In this document: piece after piece, positions 35,403 to 43,614 of the stretch | Numbering within the stretch: the stretch's first letter is position 1 | Layout of the letters: the number at the start of each line of letters is the position of its first letter | NCBI GenBank assembly: GCA_964540815.1 | Contig: CAZIOH010000016.1 | Location: forward strand, 22,422 to 86,421 | Origin: CAZIOH01 sp964540815 | GTDB lineage: Bacteria > Myxococcota_A > Polyangia > Fen-1088 | Reading direction: 5' to 3' | DNA length: 64,000 nt | The notes under the pieces: generated by a model | The model's input: only the letters and a program-made list of their open reading frames with translations | Told to the model about the DNA's origin: nothing | Databases searched by the model: none | Translations under genes and position numbers: made by a program

Positions 35403-36830
35403 ATGAGGAATTGCTGGCGACGTCAGGTCTCGACCCTGGTGTTCTCATTGACGTCGGCGCTCGGTGCGCTGTGGCCTGGCGTTTCGAAGGCCGACTACGT
35501 CGGCAACAAGTACACGGATCCGACGACCGGACAGGTCCTCGAATACAACGTGTACGTTCCCGCCGGTTACGACCAGACCAAGAAGTACCCGCTCATGGTC
35601 TTCCTGCATGCCGCCAACACCAACCAGATCCCCCCGCCGCGGACCCTCGCGAGCGACGGGGTCGGGTGGACGGGCACCTTCCTCAAGTCCCCTTACCTGG
35701 CCACCGACCCGTCGTTCTTCATGATCCCCATCTCGCAGACCAACATGAGCGGCTGGGGCGAGGCGACGCAGCCCATCTCGACGCCGGAGAAGTTCGAGGG
35801 GGAACTGACCATCAAGGTCCTGAAGTCCGACGTCATGACCAAGTACAACATCGATCCCAACCGCCTCTACATCACCGGGCCCTCGATGGGCGGCCGCGGG
35901 ACCTGGGACATCTTGCGCCGGTACCCGACCCTCTTCGCGGCTGCAGCTCCCGCGGCGGCACCGGCCTCACCGGACGACGCCGCCCTCTTCCTGAACCAGA
36001 ACATCTGGGCCATCTGTGGCGAGGTCGATCCCATCGTGCAGGGGGAGCGGGACGCCGTCGATGCCATCCGCAAGCTCGGCGGAAACCCGATCTACACCGA
36101 GCTCGCGGGCCACGGGCACGACAGCTGGCGGTGGGTCTACCCGGATCCGCAGTTCGTGCCGTGGATCTACGCGCAGCGGCTGGGGATCCCCTGGTGGACC
36201 GTCAGCAAGCCGCCGGTGGCACCCTTCACGGGCGGCACCCCGGTGGCGACCCTGACGGCAAACCAGCCGGTCACCATGCCGCCGGCCAACCTGCCGACCA
36301 GCTTCGGGGGCGCCCCCGGCACTGCTGGCGGAGGAGCCGGAGCGCCCGGGAGTGGCAGCGGCGGGGCGGCGGTGCCCTCGGGCACCGGCGGCAAGCCGGG
36401 TGGGGGAGCTGGTGGCGCCGTCGGTGCCGTCGGCACCGGGAGCTCCAGCAATGTCGGCACCGGCGGAGGCACCTCCGGGACGACACCGGCTGGCACCGGG
36501 GGCGAGGTGCTGGCCGGCACGGGCGGGGCGGCTCCGACTCCATCGTCGTCGTCCGGGGGCGCGCCGGGCGCACCGGGCGCACCCGGATCGACGGCTCCGG
36601 GTGCGGCGGCGACCGGTGGCTCGGGGGTCGCGACGGCGGGCACCGGTGGGGGTGCGGCCTCGGGCCCGAACCAGAGCGGCAGCGGCTCGAGCAGCGGCGG
36701 CGGCTGCAGCTACGGTGGACGAGCGACCCGTGCGGGCGGGCTCGGCCTGCTGGCCGGGCTGGCTTTGCTGGCCTCGCGGCGTCGCCGCGGACACGAGCGC
36801 CGTCGTCAAAGCGAGCCGTCAAACCCCTGA
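35403..36830 (+). CDS. Secreted alpha/beta-hydrolase (CE1/PHB-depolymerase-like esterase) with MYXO-CTERM-like tail
   Basis: ATG 35403 has AAGGAG about 8 nt upstream. A signal peptide (VSTLVFSLTSALGALWPGVS) leads into an esterase domain with triad candidates Ser161 (TGPSMGGRG), Asp209 (CGEVDPIV) and His237/239 (AGHGHDSW). This pattern is shared by feruloyl/acetyl-xylan esterases (CE1) and LpqC-like depolymerases. Residues about 295-440 are a Gly/Ala/Thr/Ser/Pro linker of GTGG-type repeats. The C-terminus has a Cys motif (GGGCSYGG), one hydrophobic segment (GLGLLAGLALLAS) and a basic stop (RRRRGHERRR). That is the layout of MYXO-CTERM tails, which are cut by myxosortase and lipid-anchored at the surface. 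It follows the GH3 gene and may remove ester groups from the same polysaccharide. Confidence 0.85.
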   Translation: MRNCWRRQVSTLVFSLTSALGALWPGVSKADYVGNKYTDPTTGQVLEYNVYVPAGYDQTKKYPLMVFLHAANTNQIPPPRTLASDGVGWTGTFLKSPYLATDPSFFMIPISQTNMSGWGEATQPISTPEKFEGELTIKVLKSDVMTKYNIDPNRLYITGPSMGGRGTWDILRRYPTLFAAAAPAAAPASPDDAALFLNQNIWAICGEVDPIVQGERDAVDAIRKLGGNPIYTELAGHGHDSWRWVYPDPQFVPWIYAQRLGIPWWTVSKPPVAPFTGGTPVATLTANQPVTMPPANLPTSFGGAPGTAGGGAGAPGSGSGGAAVPSGTGGKPGGGAGGAVGAVGTGSSSNVGTGGGTSGTTPAGTGGEVLAGTGGAAPTPSSSSGGAPGAPGAPGSTAPGAAATGGSGVATAGTGGGAASGPNQSGSGSSSGGGCSYGGRATRAGGLGLLAGLALLASRRRRGHERRRQSEPSNP

Positions 36831-36997
36831 TCGCGATCGCGATCGCGGCCGTGGTCGTGGCCGTGGTCGAACCCGTGATCGTGGCCGTGCACGTTCCGTG
36901 CACGTGGGGAACGCCCCCGCGGGCGTGATCGACCTGGTTCAAGAGCTCCGAAGACCCGACCGCTGATTCCGACTTGCTCCGCGTCGCGGCTCGTGGC

Positions 36998-37615
36998 TCA
37001 CGTCGACCGTGGGCCACCGTAGATGGCGCCGCCGGTGCGCTGGTAGGCGCGCAGGACCTCGGCGGCCTCGTCGCGACGCACGGCCAGTGTCACGGCGATC
37101 CCGCGCCGCTCGAGGACCGCGGCCCACCCGTCGGGCTTCGGTCCCTCGTCGAACCCGATGGCCTCGGCGTCTTCGGTGGTCGCGCCGCACACGAGGCGGG
37201 TGACCCCTGCCCAGACCAGGGCCCCGAAGCACTGACAGCACGGCTCGGTGCTCGTGACCAGCGTCAGCGGCAAGGTGCCGGGCAGCGCGCGTCGTCCGGC
37301 CGCCTTCTCGGCGCGCATGAGCGCCACGATCTCGCCGTGCGCGATGGAAAAACCGCTGGAGAGCACGCAGTTGACCCCGACCGCCAGCAGGCGATCCTCG
37401 TGAAAGACCGCGGCGCCGAAGGGACTGCCCCCGGTGTCCACGTTGCGGCGGGCGAGCCCGATGGCGAGCTTCATCCGGGCATCGTCCGAATCGAGCGGGC
37501 CCGCCGCGGCGGCCAGCTCGTCCGCCCAGGTCGGAACATCGATGGTCAATGTCGATGTCCGCGCGTCGTCGGTCGCGGGTTGGGCCCGATCTCGTATCTC
37601 CAGAATTTCGCTCAC
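36998..37615 (-). CDS. Nucleoside/nucleobase deaminase of the cytidine deaminase-like fold
   Basis: The zinc-dependent deaminase motifs are present: HGE at 93-95, with the catalytic Glu, and PCCQC at 125-129, the two zinc Cys. The pattern SPFGAAVFHEDRLLAVG, then IAHGEIVALMRAEKAAG, is closest to guanine deaminase/tRNA-adenosine-deaminase-like proteins. At 205 residues it is longer than GuaD or TadA because of a nonconserved N-terminal lead of about 45 residues and a C-terminal extension. The substrate is uncertain. It stands alone on the minus strand between the esterase (convergent) and the DUF962 gene (divergent). A 17-bp palindrome lies 14 nt upstream of the start. Confidence 0.85.
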   Translation of the reverse strand: MSEILEIRDRAQPATDDARTSTLTIDVPTWADELAAAAGPLDSDDARMKLAIGLARRNVDTGGSPFGAAVFHEDRLLAVGVNCVLSSGFSIAHGEIVALMRAEKAAGRRALPGTLPLTLVTSTEPCCQCFGALVWAGVTRLVCGATTEDAEAIGFDEGPKPDGWAAVLERRGIAVTLAVRRDEAAEVLRAYQRTGGAIYGGPRST

Positions 37616-37628
37616 CGGGCAACCTTAC

Positions 37629-37645
37629 CCCCGCCCGGGGCGGGG
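37629..37645. promoter_or_regulatory. 17-bp GC palindrome upstream of the deaminase gene
   Basis: CCCCGCCC and GGGCGGGG are perfect 8-bp arms around a single G, starting 14 nt before the deaminase ATG. It could be an operator or a strong RNA hairpin at the 5' end. In DNA this GC-rich, a chance palindrome is also possible. Confidence 0.25.
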
Positions 37646-37807
37646 CCGCCAGCGGGGCCATGTGAGCCCACCATGTCCACCACCTCGACTGCGCGAGGCC
37701 GTGCGGCGGCCGGGAATGTGTGGGATTATGGCCGGCAGGTTCGCTGTCCAAGTTCGACGCTCGCCCGCGGCTCCCAACGCGCGCGGGCAGAAGGGGAGGT
37801 CGCTTCG

Positions 37808-38119
37808 ATGTCGCTGCTCAGCACCCGCACCTGGGACGAATGGATTCGGCTCTACGGACAGAGCCACCAGCACCCCGTGAACCGCGTCTGTCACACCATC
37901 GGGATCCCCGCGATTGCGGGTTCCATTTTGCTCGGCCTCGGGGCCGCCCTCGGCCTGCACCGCCTGCTCCCGGTCGCCATCGGGCTCTTCGTGGCGGGAT
38001 GGATCTTCCAGTTCGTTGGCCACGCCTTCGAGGGCAAGCCGCCCGAATTTCTCAAGGACTGGCGCTTCGTCTTCGTGGGCCTGCGGTGGTGGCTGGCGAA
38101 GGTCCGCGGCAGGGCCTGA
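37808..38119 (+). CDS. DUF962/Mpo1-like small membrane protein
   Basis: The 103-residue protein matches the DUF962 (YGL010w/Mpo1) family: YGQSHQHPVNRVCHTIGIPA at the start holds the conserved His residues, followed by two membrane segments (AIAGSILLGLGAALGLHRLL and VAIGLFVAGWIFQFVGHAFE) and the ending KPPEFLKDWRFVFVGLRWWL. Yeast Mpo1 is an Fe(II)-dependent dioxygenase that acts on 2-hydroxy fatty acids. The His pattern here would allow the same chemistry, but bacterial members are mostly untested. ATG 37808 has GGGGAGG about 9 nt upstream, which fixes the start in an otherwise long open frame. The GNAT gene follows 8 nt later, so the two form an operon. Confidence 0.88.
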   Translation: MSLLSTRTWDEWIRLYGQSHQHPVNRVCHTIGIPAIAGSILLGLGAALGLHRLLPVAIGLFVAGWIFQFVGHAFEGKPPEFLKDWRFVFVGLRWWLAKVRGRA

Positions 38120-38127
38120 GCCTGCGC

Positions 38128-38994
38128 ATGGGTCCGGCACCGGGTGGGCTCATCGTTCGCCGCGCGGAGAGATCCGACTACCCCACCTTCGTGCGGCTGT
38201 TCCCCGAGCTGCAGGTGGATGATCCCGTACCCGAGCGGGTGGTGTGGGAGGTGGGGCTCGCGCCTTGGACCTGGATCGCCGAGGTGGCCGGCGGACGCCC
38301 TGGGGGCGCCTCGGCGCTTGGCTACCTCTATTGCCAGGAGTATCAGGACACCGGCTATGTGCGCCACGTGGTGGTGGACCCCCAGGCTCGTCGCGCCGGC
38401 GTGGGACGGGCGCTCATGCGGTTCGTGGGCGATGCGCTGCGCGAGGCCGGAAGGCGCCGCTGGTGTCTCAACGTCAAGCCGGGGAACCTGGCGGCCCTCG
38501 GGCTCTACGAGAGCCTCGGCCTCGAGGTGGCCTACCCGGCGGTCGTGCTGCGGCTGCCGTGGGCGGCCATGGCGGCGCTCGGCGCCCCGTCCGCTGCGGA
38601 CGGCCTCGTGGTGCGGCTCCTCACACCTGAGCGCTTCGCGCTGGTCGAAGGGGGCTTCGCGTTGCCGAGGGGACAGCTCGAGGCGGCGGCGCGCCAGGGC
38701 CGGCTGCTCGTCGAGGCGATCTCGGAGCCGGTCGACCACCAGGCCCCGGTCGGGTTTGCGTCCTTCGATCTGAGCTCCCCGAGCTTCCCCAGGGCGTTCC
38801 CTTTTCGGCTCCGAGATGGGCGGGTCCTCGCGTCCCTGTTGCAGGCGTTGAAGGCCCACGCGCTTCCCGGCTTCGACCACGTCCAGCTGGTGCTCGAGCT
38901 CGTGAATTCGGACGAGCGCGCGGCCGTCGATCGGCTCATGACCGCCGGGGCGACCGTGCGCGACGAGGTGTTGCACCTCGCAGGCCGACCGTGA
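38128..38994 (+). CDS. GNAT-family N-acetyltransferase
   Basis: The N-terminal half is a GNAT domain: IVRRAERSDYPTFVRLFPEL at the start, the acetyl-CoA loop VVVDPQARRAGVGRALMRFV with the R/Q-x-x-G-x-G/A pattern (RRAGVG), and the motif B segment CLNVKPGNLAALGLYESLGL. A second region of about 130 residues (residues 155-288) follows and may be a degenerate second GNAT-like domain or a substrate-binding part. The acceptor substrate is unknown. ATG 38128 lies 8 nt after the DUF962 stop, so co-transcription is near certain. Co-expression with a lipid-modifying enzyme hints at a lipid or lipid-amine substrate, but that is only inference. Confidence 0.87.
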   Translation: MGPAPGGLIVRRAERSDYPTFVRLFPELQVDDPVPERVVWEVGLAPWTWIAEVAGGRPGGASALGYLYCQEYQDTGYVRHVVVDPQARRAGVGRALMRFVGDALREAGRRRWCLNVKPGNLAALGLYESLGLEVAYPAVVLRLPWAAMAALGAPSAADGLVVRLLTPERFALVEGGFALPRGQLEAAARQGRLLVEAISEPVDHQAPVGFASFDLSSPSFPRAFPFRLRDGRVLASLLQALKAHALPGFDHVQLVLELVNSDERAAVDRLMTAGATVRDEVLHLAGRP

Positions 38995-39079
38995 TCCCGG
39001 GTTGACACTCGCGTGCGCGGGCGCGCGCGTGCGTGCGTGCACGGCGGTAACCTTCTTCGCGGGGGACCGTATCGTGGGT

Positions 39080-40105
39080 ATGAAACTCCGCATCTCGTCG
39101 CGGCCGCCGCCGGGGGGCGCGGCCGTGCTCGCTGCACGCGCCCGCCCGCGCGCCGCGGATCTCCTCGGGCAAGCGGTGCATGCGACGGTGAAGGGAACGC
39201 TGCTCCTGCTCCTTGTCGGGCGCGTCGAGGCCAGCGCCAGCGCCGGTGCCGGTGCTGCCATCGCGACGGGCCCGACGGCGGGGCAGCCGGGGCGCACGGT
39301 CATGCTGGAGCTGTTCACGTCGCAGGGCTGCAGCGCGTGCCCGGGCGCCGACGCCTTCGTGCGCGCCCTGCCGGCGCTCGGGTACGGACGGGATCGGGTC
39401 GTGCCGCTCGCCTTCCACGTCGACGACTGGGATGACCTCGGCTGGCACGATCCGTTCGCGTCCCCGACCTTCTCGGCCCGACAGAGGGCCTACGTCCGCT
39501 CCGGGATGCTGGTGGGGCCCGAGGGCGAAAGGGCGATCTCCGGGGCCTACACCCCCCAGATGATCATCGATGGCCACGTCCACTTTTCTGGCCAGCAGAG
39601 GCAGCGCGCAATCGCCGAGATCGAGCGCGCGGCCGCCAGTCCCCCGAGGGTGGTTCTCGTCGCGCGTGCGGCGCTCCTGCCCACCGTGGCAGCCGGAGCA
39701 AACGGAGTGACCGACGCTGGGGTCCAGGTGCGGGTCGAGATCTCGCGGCCGGATCGGCCAGCGCTCGCCTCCTCGACCGACGGGAACGCGAGGCGCGACG
39801 TGGTCCGGCCAGAGGATCGCCTTCCCGCCACCTGGCGCTTGTGGGTGGCGGTCGTGCAGCGCGCGGCGCGAACCGCGGTCGCACGGGGGGAGAACGGAGG
39901 CGAGACCCTCGAGGAGGCCGCCGTCGTTCGCCGGTTGTCCGCTGGGCTGGCCCTCGCCGATGCCAAGGGACGGCCGGTCGAGGTCCTGTTGACGGTCCCC
40001 CGCGAGCTCGAGGCCGGACAGATGGAGATCGTCGCGTTCGTCCAGGACCTTCGCAGCCTGCAGATCCTCGCGGTCACCAGCACCGGCCTCGACCCACGGC
40101 CTTGA
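39080..40105 (+). CDS. DUF1223 thioredoxin-fold secreted protein
   Basis: DUF1223 proteins have a thioredoxin-like fold and are usually exported. The family signature is clear: VMLELFTSQGCSACPGADAF with the CSAC pair at 84-87, then PLAFHVDDWDDLGWHDPFA and YTPQMIIDGHVHFSG. From ATG 39080 the N-terminal 50 residues are basic and then hydrophobic (VKGTLLLLLVGRVEASASAG), which could be a long signal peptide or anchor. The open frame reaches back to 39002, so the start is uncertain. The C-terminal part (about 200-341) is less conserved. The function is unknown; the CxxC-like pair would suit a redox role in the periplasm. Confidence 0.88.
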   Translation: MKLRISSRPPPGGAAVLAARARPRAADLLGQAVHATVKGTLLLLLVGRVEASASAGAGAAIATGPTAGQPGRTVMLELFTSQGCSACPGADAFVRALPALGYGRDRVVPLAFHVDDWDDLGWHDPFASPTFSARQRAYVRSGMLVGPEGERAISGAYTPQMIIDGHVHFSGQQRQRAIAEIERAAASPPRVVLVARAALLPTVAAGANGVTDAGVQVRVEISRPDRPALASSTDGNARRDVVRPEDRLPATWRLWVAVVQRAARTAVARGENGGETLEEAAVVRRLSAGLALADAKGRPVEVLLTVPRELEAGQMEIVAFVQDLRSLQILAVTSTGLDPRP

Positions 40106-40135
40106 CTCCCGGCGGGTCATCCCCACGTTCTCGAC

Positions 40136-40588
40136 ATGACAAAACCACGCCCCTGGACCCAGCCGTGCACCTCCACCCGCACCTCCACCTGCACCGCCCG
40201 CGTGATCCGCAGCGGACTCCTTGTCGCTGGACTGGCGCTGTTGCCCCTCGCCATCGCCCGCGCGGAGAGTCCCGCCCAGAGCGCGGGGAACACGCTCGAA
40301 CGGAAGGGCAATGTCGAGGAGAAGGCCGCCAACGCCGAGAAGACCCGTGGCAAGGTCCTCGAGAAGAAGGGGGAGGCCGTCGAAGCCGCCGGCGACAAGG
40401 CCGACGATGCAGCGACCGAGGCCCGCGGCAAGCACATGAAGAAGAAAGGCAAGGCGCTGGTCAAGGCGGGAGAGGCCCGAGGCGACGCCGCCGAGGAGAT
40501 GGAGAAGTCCGGCAACAAGGTCGAGAAGGCCGGCGTCAAGGCCGACGAAGAGGTCCACAAGGCCAAGGTGAAGGCCGCCAAGCCCTGA
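40136..40588 (+). CDS. Small exported Lys/Glu/Ala-rich repeat protein, LEA-like
   Basis: The 150-residue protein has a Thr/Arg lead and a hydrophobic signal core (SGLLVAGLALLPLAIARAES). The mature part of about 105 residues consists almost only of Lys, Glu, Ala, Gly and Asp in helical 11-residue-like repeats (KGEAVEAAGDKADDAATEAR, then KGKALVKAGEARGDAAEEME). This composition matches late-embryogenesis-abundant group 3-like and apolipoprotein-like helices, which stay soluble and protect membranes or proteins during drying. It is likely periplasmic. It starts 30 nt after the DUF1223 gene and could share its transcript. A 12-bp-stem hairpin lies 40 nt downstream. Function is inferred from composition only. 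Confidence 0.75.
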   Translation: MTKPRPWTQPCTSTRTSTCTARVIRSGLLVAGLALLPLAIARAESPAQSAGNTLERKGNVEEKAANAEKTRGKVLEKKGEAVEAAGDKADDAATEARGKHMKKKGKALVKAGEARGDAAEEMEKSGNKVEKAGVKADEEVHKAKVKAAKP

Positions 40589-41174
40589 TATCGGCTGAAA
40601 TCAAGGGGGTATCGACTGGCTCCACCAACGGCTGGGCGGGATGGAGATCTCCCCGCCCAGCCGGACAGCCGAACCGCCACCGACCGGTCCCTGGCCTCGG
40701 GACCGCGGGCGGAGTGTCGTTTTTTGGATCCACTCACCGGGCGGGGTCAAAATTGTCTTTTGGCGCCGATCCGCTAGGATTTATGCTGTTTTTGAGACCA
40801 TTCCCGACATCCTCAGGATCGGTAACTGGCTTTGCGAACCTAACCGCGGGGGCGCCTTCGCCGAAATCCGAGTGCAAGTGGGTGCGTAGACTGGTAAGAA
40901 AGTCTGCTAAGCGCCGGATGCCGACCTCACCCAGAATTCCCATCTTGTCGCCTTTCGCCCGAGCCTAACCCGTCGCATCTCCCGCCAATCTCCCTTTCTT
41001 GCGCCTTTCTTGCCACCTCGAATCTCCAGCCCCAGCCGCCCCGCTCAGTCGTCGAAGCCAGCCAGTCATTGATGCCAGTCTGGCGGCCGCCGACGACCTC
41101 TCCGGGCCCGGTTGCAAGAATGCCCAGTCTCGACTCATCACTCACCAACGATCCATCACAGAACAGGAAGTCAC
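40589..41174 (+). promoter_or_regulatory. 586-bp intergenic region and long leader of the RRM gene
   Basis: This is the longest non-coding stretch in the window, with visibly lower GC than its surroundings. After the terminator hairpin it contains a promoter-like pair, TTGTCT (40753-40758) and TAGGAT (40775-40780) with 16-bp spacing. If used it would give a leader of about 390 nt before the RRM gene. Positions about 40920-41050 are strongly pyrimidine-rich on the coding strand and hold two exact copies of CCTTTCTTGC at 40993-41002 and 41004-41013. No ORF fits. Confidence 0.5.
40629..40663. terminator. Strong 12-bp stem hairpin after the LEA-like gene
   Basis: CGGCTGGGCGGG (40629-40640) and CCCGCCCAGCCG (40652-40663) pair perfectly around an 11-nt loop, 40 nt past the stop codon. 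No T-run follows, as is common in GC-rich genomes, so this is a likely terminator or transcript-end stabiliser rather than a textbook Rho-independent one. Confidence 0.55.
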
Positions 41175-41549
41175 ATGGAAAAACGGCTCTACGTAGGGAA
41201 TCTCGCATACTCGGTAACGGAAGTTGATCTTCGCGACGCCTTCAGCGCAGAAGGCTACGAAGTCAGCGAAGTCAAGGTGGTGATGGACCGAGAAACGGGC
41301 CGTCCGCGTGGCTTTGCGTTCGTCGAGATGGCCACCGAGGAAGGTGCCCAGAAGGCGATCGCGAATCTGAACAACCGCGAATTGCAGGGGCGTCCCATCA
41401 CCGTCAATGAGGCGCGCGAGCGCTCGGGTGGCGGCGGCGGTGGCGGTTACCGTGGCGGCGGGGGTGGTGGTGGCGGTGGCTACGGCGGCGGCGGCGGCGG
41501 CGGCGGCCGTGGTGGTCGTGGCGGCGGCGGGGGCGGGGGTCGCTGGTAG
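41175..41549 (+). CDS. RRM RNA-binding protein with glycine-rich tail
   Basis: The 124-residue protein has one RNA-recognition motif with both RNP signatures: RNP2 LYVGNL at 5-10 and RNP1 RGFAFVEM at 45-52. The aromatic residues needed to stack RNA bases are present. From residue about 84 it ends in a Gly-rich tail with scattered Arg and Tyr (RGG/GYGG type). This is the bacterial Rbp/glycine-rich RRM type known from cyanobacteria and delta-proteobacteria, often tied to cold or stress, acting as an RNA chaperone. ATG 41175 has AGGAAG 4 nt upstream. It is transcribed alone behind a long, pyrimidine-rich leader, which suggests post-transcriptional or autoregulatory control. Confidence 0.92.
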   Translation: MEKRLYVGNLAYSVTEVDLRDAFSAEGYEVSEVKVVMDRETGRPRGFAFVEMATEEGAQKAIANLNNRELQGRPITVNEARERSGGGGGGGYRGGGGGGGGGYGGGGGGGGRGGRGGGGGGGRW

Positions 41550-41679
41550 TTCATTGGGTGAGGGCGCCCTGACTGGTTTGGTCGGTGGCGCCCATGCCTC
41601 CTTGGTGGCCTTCTCCGCATCGTGCCGCAGAGCACGAGGATGATCCGGGGAGGTCGACGTTCGTGCGAGTCTCGAGCCG

Positions 41680-41898
41680 ATGAACCTCGACGCCGGCTGG
41701 ATTCTCGGTTCTCTCGTGGTTTCGGGGATCGGGTTCGTCTTGTTCGAGTACGGTCGGCGCATGCGCCGGTTGCCTCAGGCGCTGACGGGAGTCGCCCTGC
41801 TGGTCTACCCGTACTTCGTCCCGGCCGTCGTGCCGATGCTGATCGTCGCGGCCGTGGTCCTGGCGCTCTTGTGGCTGGCCGTCCGGCTCGGTTGGTGA
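41680..41898 (+). CDS. Small two-span membrane protein of unknown function
   Basis: The 72-residue protein has two predicted membrane segments (GWILGSLVVSGIGFVLFEYG and VVPMLIVAAVVLALLWLAVR) joined by a basic loop GRRMRRLPQ and a conserved-looking VYPYFV. Small proteins of this shape (FGYG/R-R-P-Q/YPYF pattern) are widespread and are sometimes mislabelled amino-acid transport proteins; no function is established. The start ATG 41680 is weakly supported, with no strong ribosome binding site. The gene is 130 nt after the RRM gene and converges on hflX. A 6-bp hairpin (41620-41637) lies just upstream. Confidence 0.7.
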   Translation: MNLDAGWILGSLVVSGIGFVLFEYGRRMRRLPQALTGVALLVYPYFVPAVVPMLIVAAVVLALLWLAVRLGW

Positions 41899-42008
41899 GC
41901 CTGGCGCATCTGTTCAGGCGAGCAGAGCGCGCCTTTCCCACGCGGAGCGAGAGAGGCGGGGGGACCTGCGAGCGGCAGCGAGCCGAGTCCCCGATGTCAT
42001 AGACAACC

Positions 42009-43562
42009 TCACGCCGCGCGCAGGCGCTCGATGACGGTCGGGTGGGCCCGGACATCGAAGACCACGCCATCCTCGTCGTAGCGTTCCCCCAGCACCTCGC
42101 AGTGGGCAAAGATCTCGCCCCGCAGGCTCTGCCGGCTGTAGGGGATTCTCACTTCGCCCTCGACCAGATCGCGGGCGAAGAACGCGATCAGATGCGCGCG
42201 CAGGGAGGCCATGTCGTGCGGTCGGCGCGCCGACATGATCACCGCATCGGGCCAGCGCGCCTGGAGATCCGCGCGGCGGGCCTCCTCGGCCGCCGTGTCG
42301 CCCACCCGATCCATCTTGTTGAAGACCAGCAACCTCGGCACGTCCCCGGCGCCGATCTCGTTCAGGACCTCGGCGGTCACGGTCAGCTGGCGTTCGAAGT
42401 TCGGATCGGAAGCGTCGACCACGTGGGCCAGCAGGCCAGCCTCGAGCGCCTCGTCGAGGGTGCTCTTGAACGAGGCGACCAGGCCATGGGGGAGCTTGTC
42501 GATGAACCCCACGGTGTCCGAAACCAGGATGCGCGGCCGAACCTCCGGGCTGAGGGCGCGCACGGTGGTCTCGAGCGTGGCGAAGAGCTTGTCCGCCACG
42601 TAGACCTCGCTGCCGGTGAGCGCGCGCATGAGCGTCGATTTTCCGGCGTTCGTGTAGCCCACCAGCGCGACGCGGTTCATGTCCCGCCGTCGCGCCCGCT
42701 GGGTCCCTTGCTCCTCGGCCAGGGACGCGATCTCCCGGGTCAGCTCGGCGATGCGGTCGCGGATCTTTCGACGGTCGAGCTCGAGGCTGGACTCGCCGGC
42801 GCCCTTTCCGCCGATGCCCCCGCGCTGCCGATCACGTCCCTTGCCGGCCTCGCGCAGCCGCGGCACCAGGTACTGCAGCCGCACGATCTCGACCTGGGCC
42901 TTGGCCATCCGCGAGCGGGCGTGGCGGCGGAAGATCTCGAGGATGACCGCGGTCCGGTCGAGCACCTCGGCGCCCGTGGCGCGCTCGAGGTTGCGGGCCT
43001 GCGAGGGCGTGATGTCGTGGTCGACCAGCACGAACCCCACCGCGGGCTCGGCGCCGGCGGGGCGATCGTCGTTCGCCCGGTCCTCGCGCCCGCGCCGACC
43101 GGAGGCCAGCGCGGACCTGGCGGCCTCCCAGGCGGCGCGGGTGGCGCCGTCGAGCCCTTCCGGGTCGGCGCCGTCCTCGTCCTCGTCCTCGTCCTCGGCT
43201 TCGGTATCGTCTTCGTGCTCGGCCTCGGCGGTCGCAGCGTCGTCTCGTTCCCGGTGCCGGTCGTCGTCGTCCTCTGGCTCATGCCCTTGCCCCTCCCCGT
43301 CCTCCGGAGGCGTCGCGCTCTGCTCGCCGGAGCCGGTCAGGGCCTGGAGCTCCTCGAGCTTGCCGCTGCCGATCACCGTGCCGGCGTGCAGGGTTCGCCG
43401 CTTCTGCGTGATGGTGGCCGCCACCGTGATCCCGAGCGTACGCGCCAGCCGGTGCATCTCGGCGATCGACGAGCGGAAGGCTCCGTCGTCGGCGTCGGGT
43501 AGCTGGACGGCAATCAGGACGGCGCGCGGAGGCTCGGCGTCCGGGTCGGACAGGGTGGACAT
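42009..43562 (-). CDS. hflX: Ribosome-splitting GTPase HflX with a long acidic insertion
   Basis: HflX splits stalled or heat-damaged 70S ribosomes. The 517-residue protein has the HflX N-domain (GTVIGSGKLEELQAL, then GFVLVDHDITPSQARNLERA), the helical linker with glycine-rich loop (RDRQRGGIGGKGAGESSLEL) and the GTPase domain: P-loop GYTNAGKST at 302-310, SDTVGFIDKLPHGLVASFKS and NKMD. Between the two N-domain halves an extra region of about 100 residues (about 75-173) is inserted, dominated by Asp/Glu runs. Typical HflX proteins have none there. The frame is open to 43745, but ATG 43562 gives the usual N-terminus. It lies 52 nt after an unknown gene and is probably co-transcribed with it. 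Confidence 0.93.
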   Translation of the reverse strand: MSTLSDPDAEPPRAVLIAVQLPDADDGAFRSSIAEMHRLARTLGITVAATITQKRRTLHAGTVIGSGKLEELQALTGSGEQSATPPEDGEGQGHEPEDDDDRHRERDDAATAEAEHEDDTEAEDEDEDEDGADPEGLDGATRAAWEAARSALASGRRGREDRANDDRPAGAEPAVGFVLVDHDITPSQARNLERATGAEVLDRTAVILEIFRRHARSRMAKAQVEIVRLQYLVPRLREAGKGRDRQRGGIGGKGAGESSLELDRRKIRDRIAELTREIASLAEEQGTQRARRRDMNRVALVGYTNAGKSTLMRALTGSEVYVADKLFATLETTVRALSPEVRPRILVSDTVGFIDKLPHGLVASFKSTLDEALEAGLLAHVVDASDPNFERQLTVTAEVLNEIGAGDVPRLLVFNKMDRVGDTAAEEARRADLQARWPDAVIMSARRPHDMASLRAHLIAFFARDLVEGEVRIPYSRQSLRGEIFAHCEVLGERYDEDGVVFDVRAHPTVIERLRAA

Positions 43563-43614
43563 GGACCGATCAGTATAGCCGGCCCGTCCCGATTCACCGT
43601 CCCATCGCTCGAGC

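Noticed and set aside
36300..36700. Tandem repeats in the esterase gene that could look like a CRISPR or minisatellite
   Set aside because: They encode an in-frame Gly/Ala/Thr spacer with imperfect units, so this is protein low complexity and not a repeat array.
36831..36890. GATCGCGATCGCGATCGCGG-type short repeats after the esterase gene
   Set aside because: Simple-sequence GC repeats without arms of useful length or a nearby promoter; nothing supports a function.
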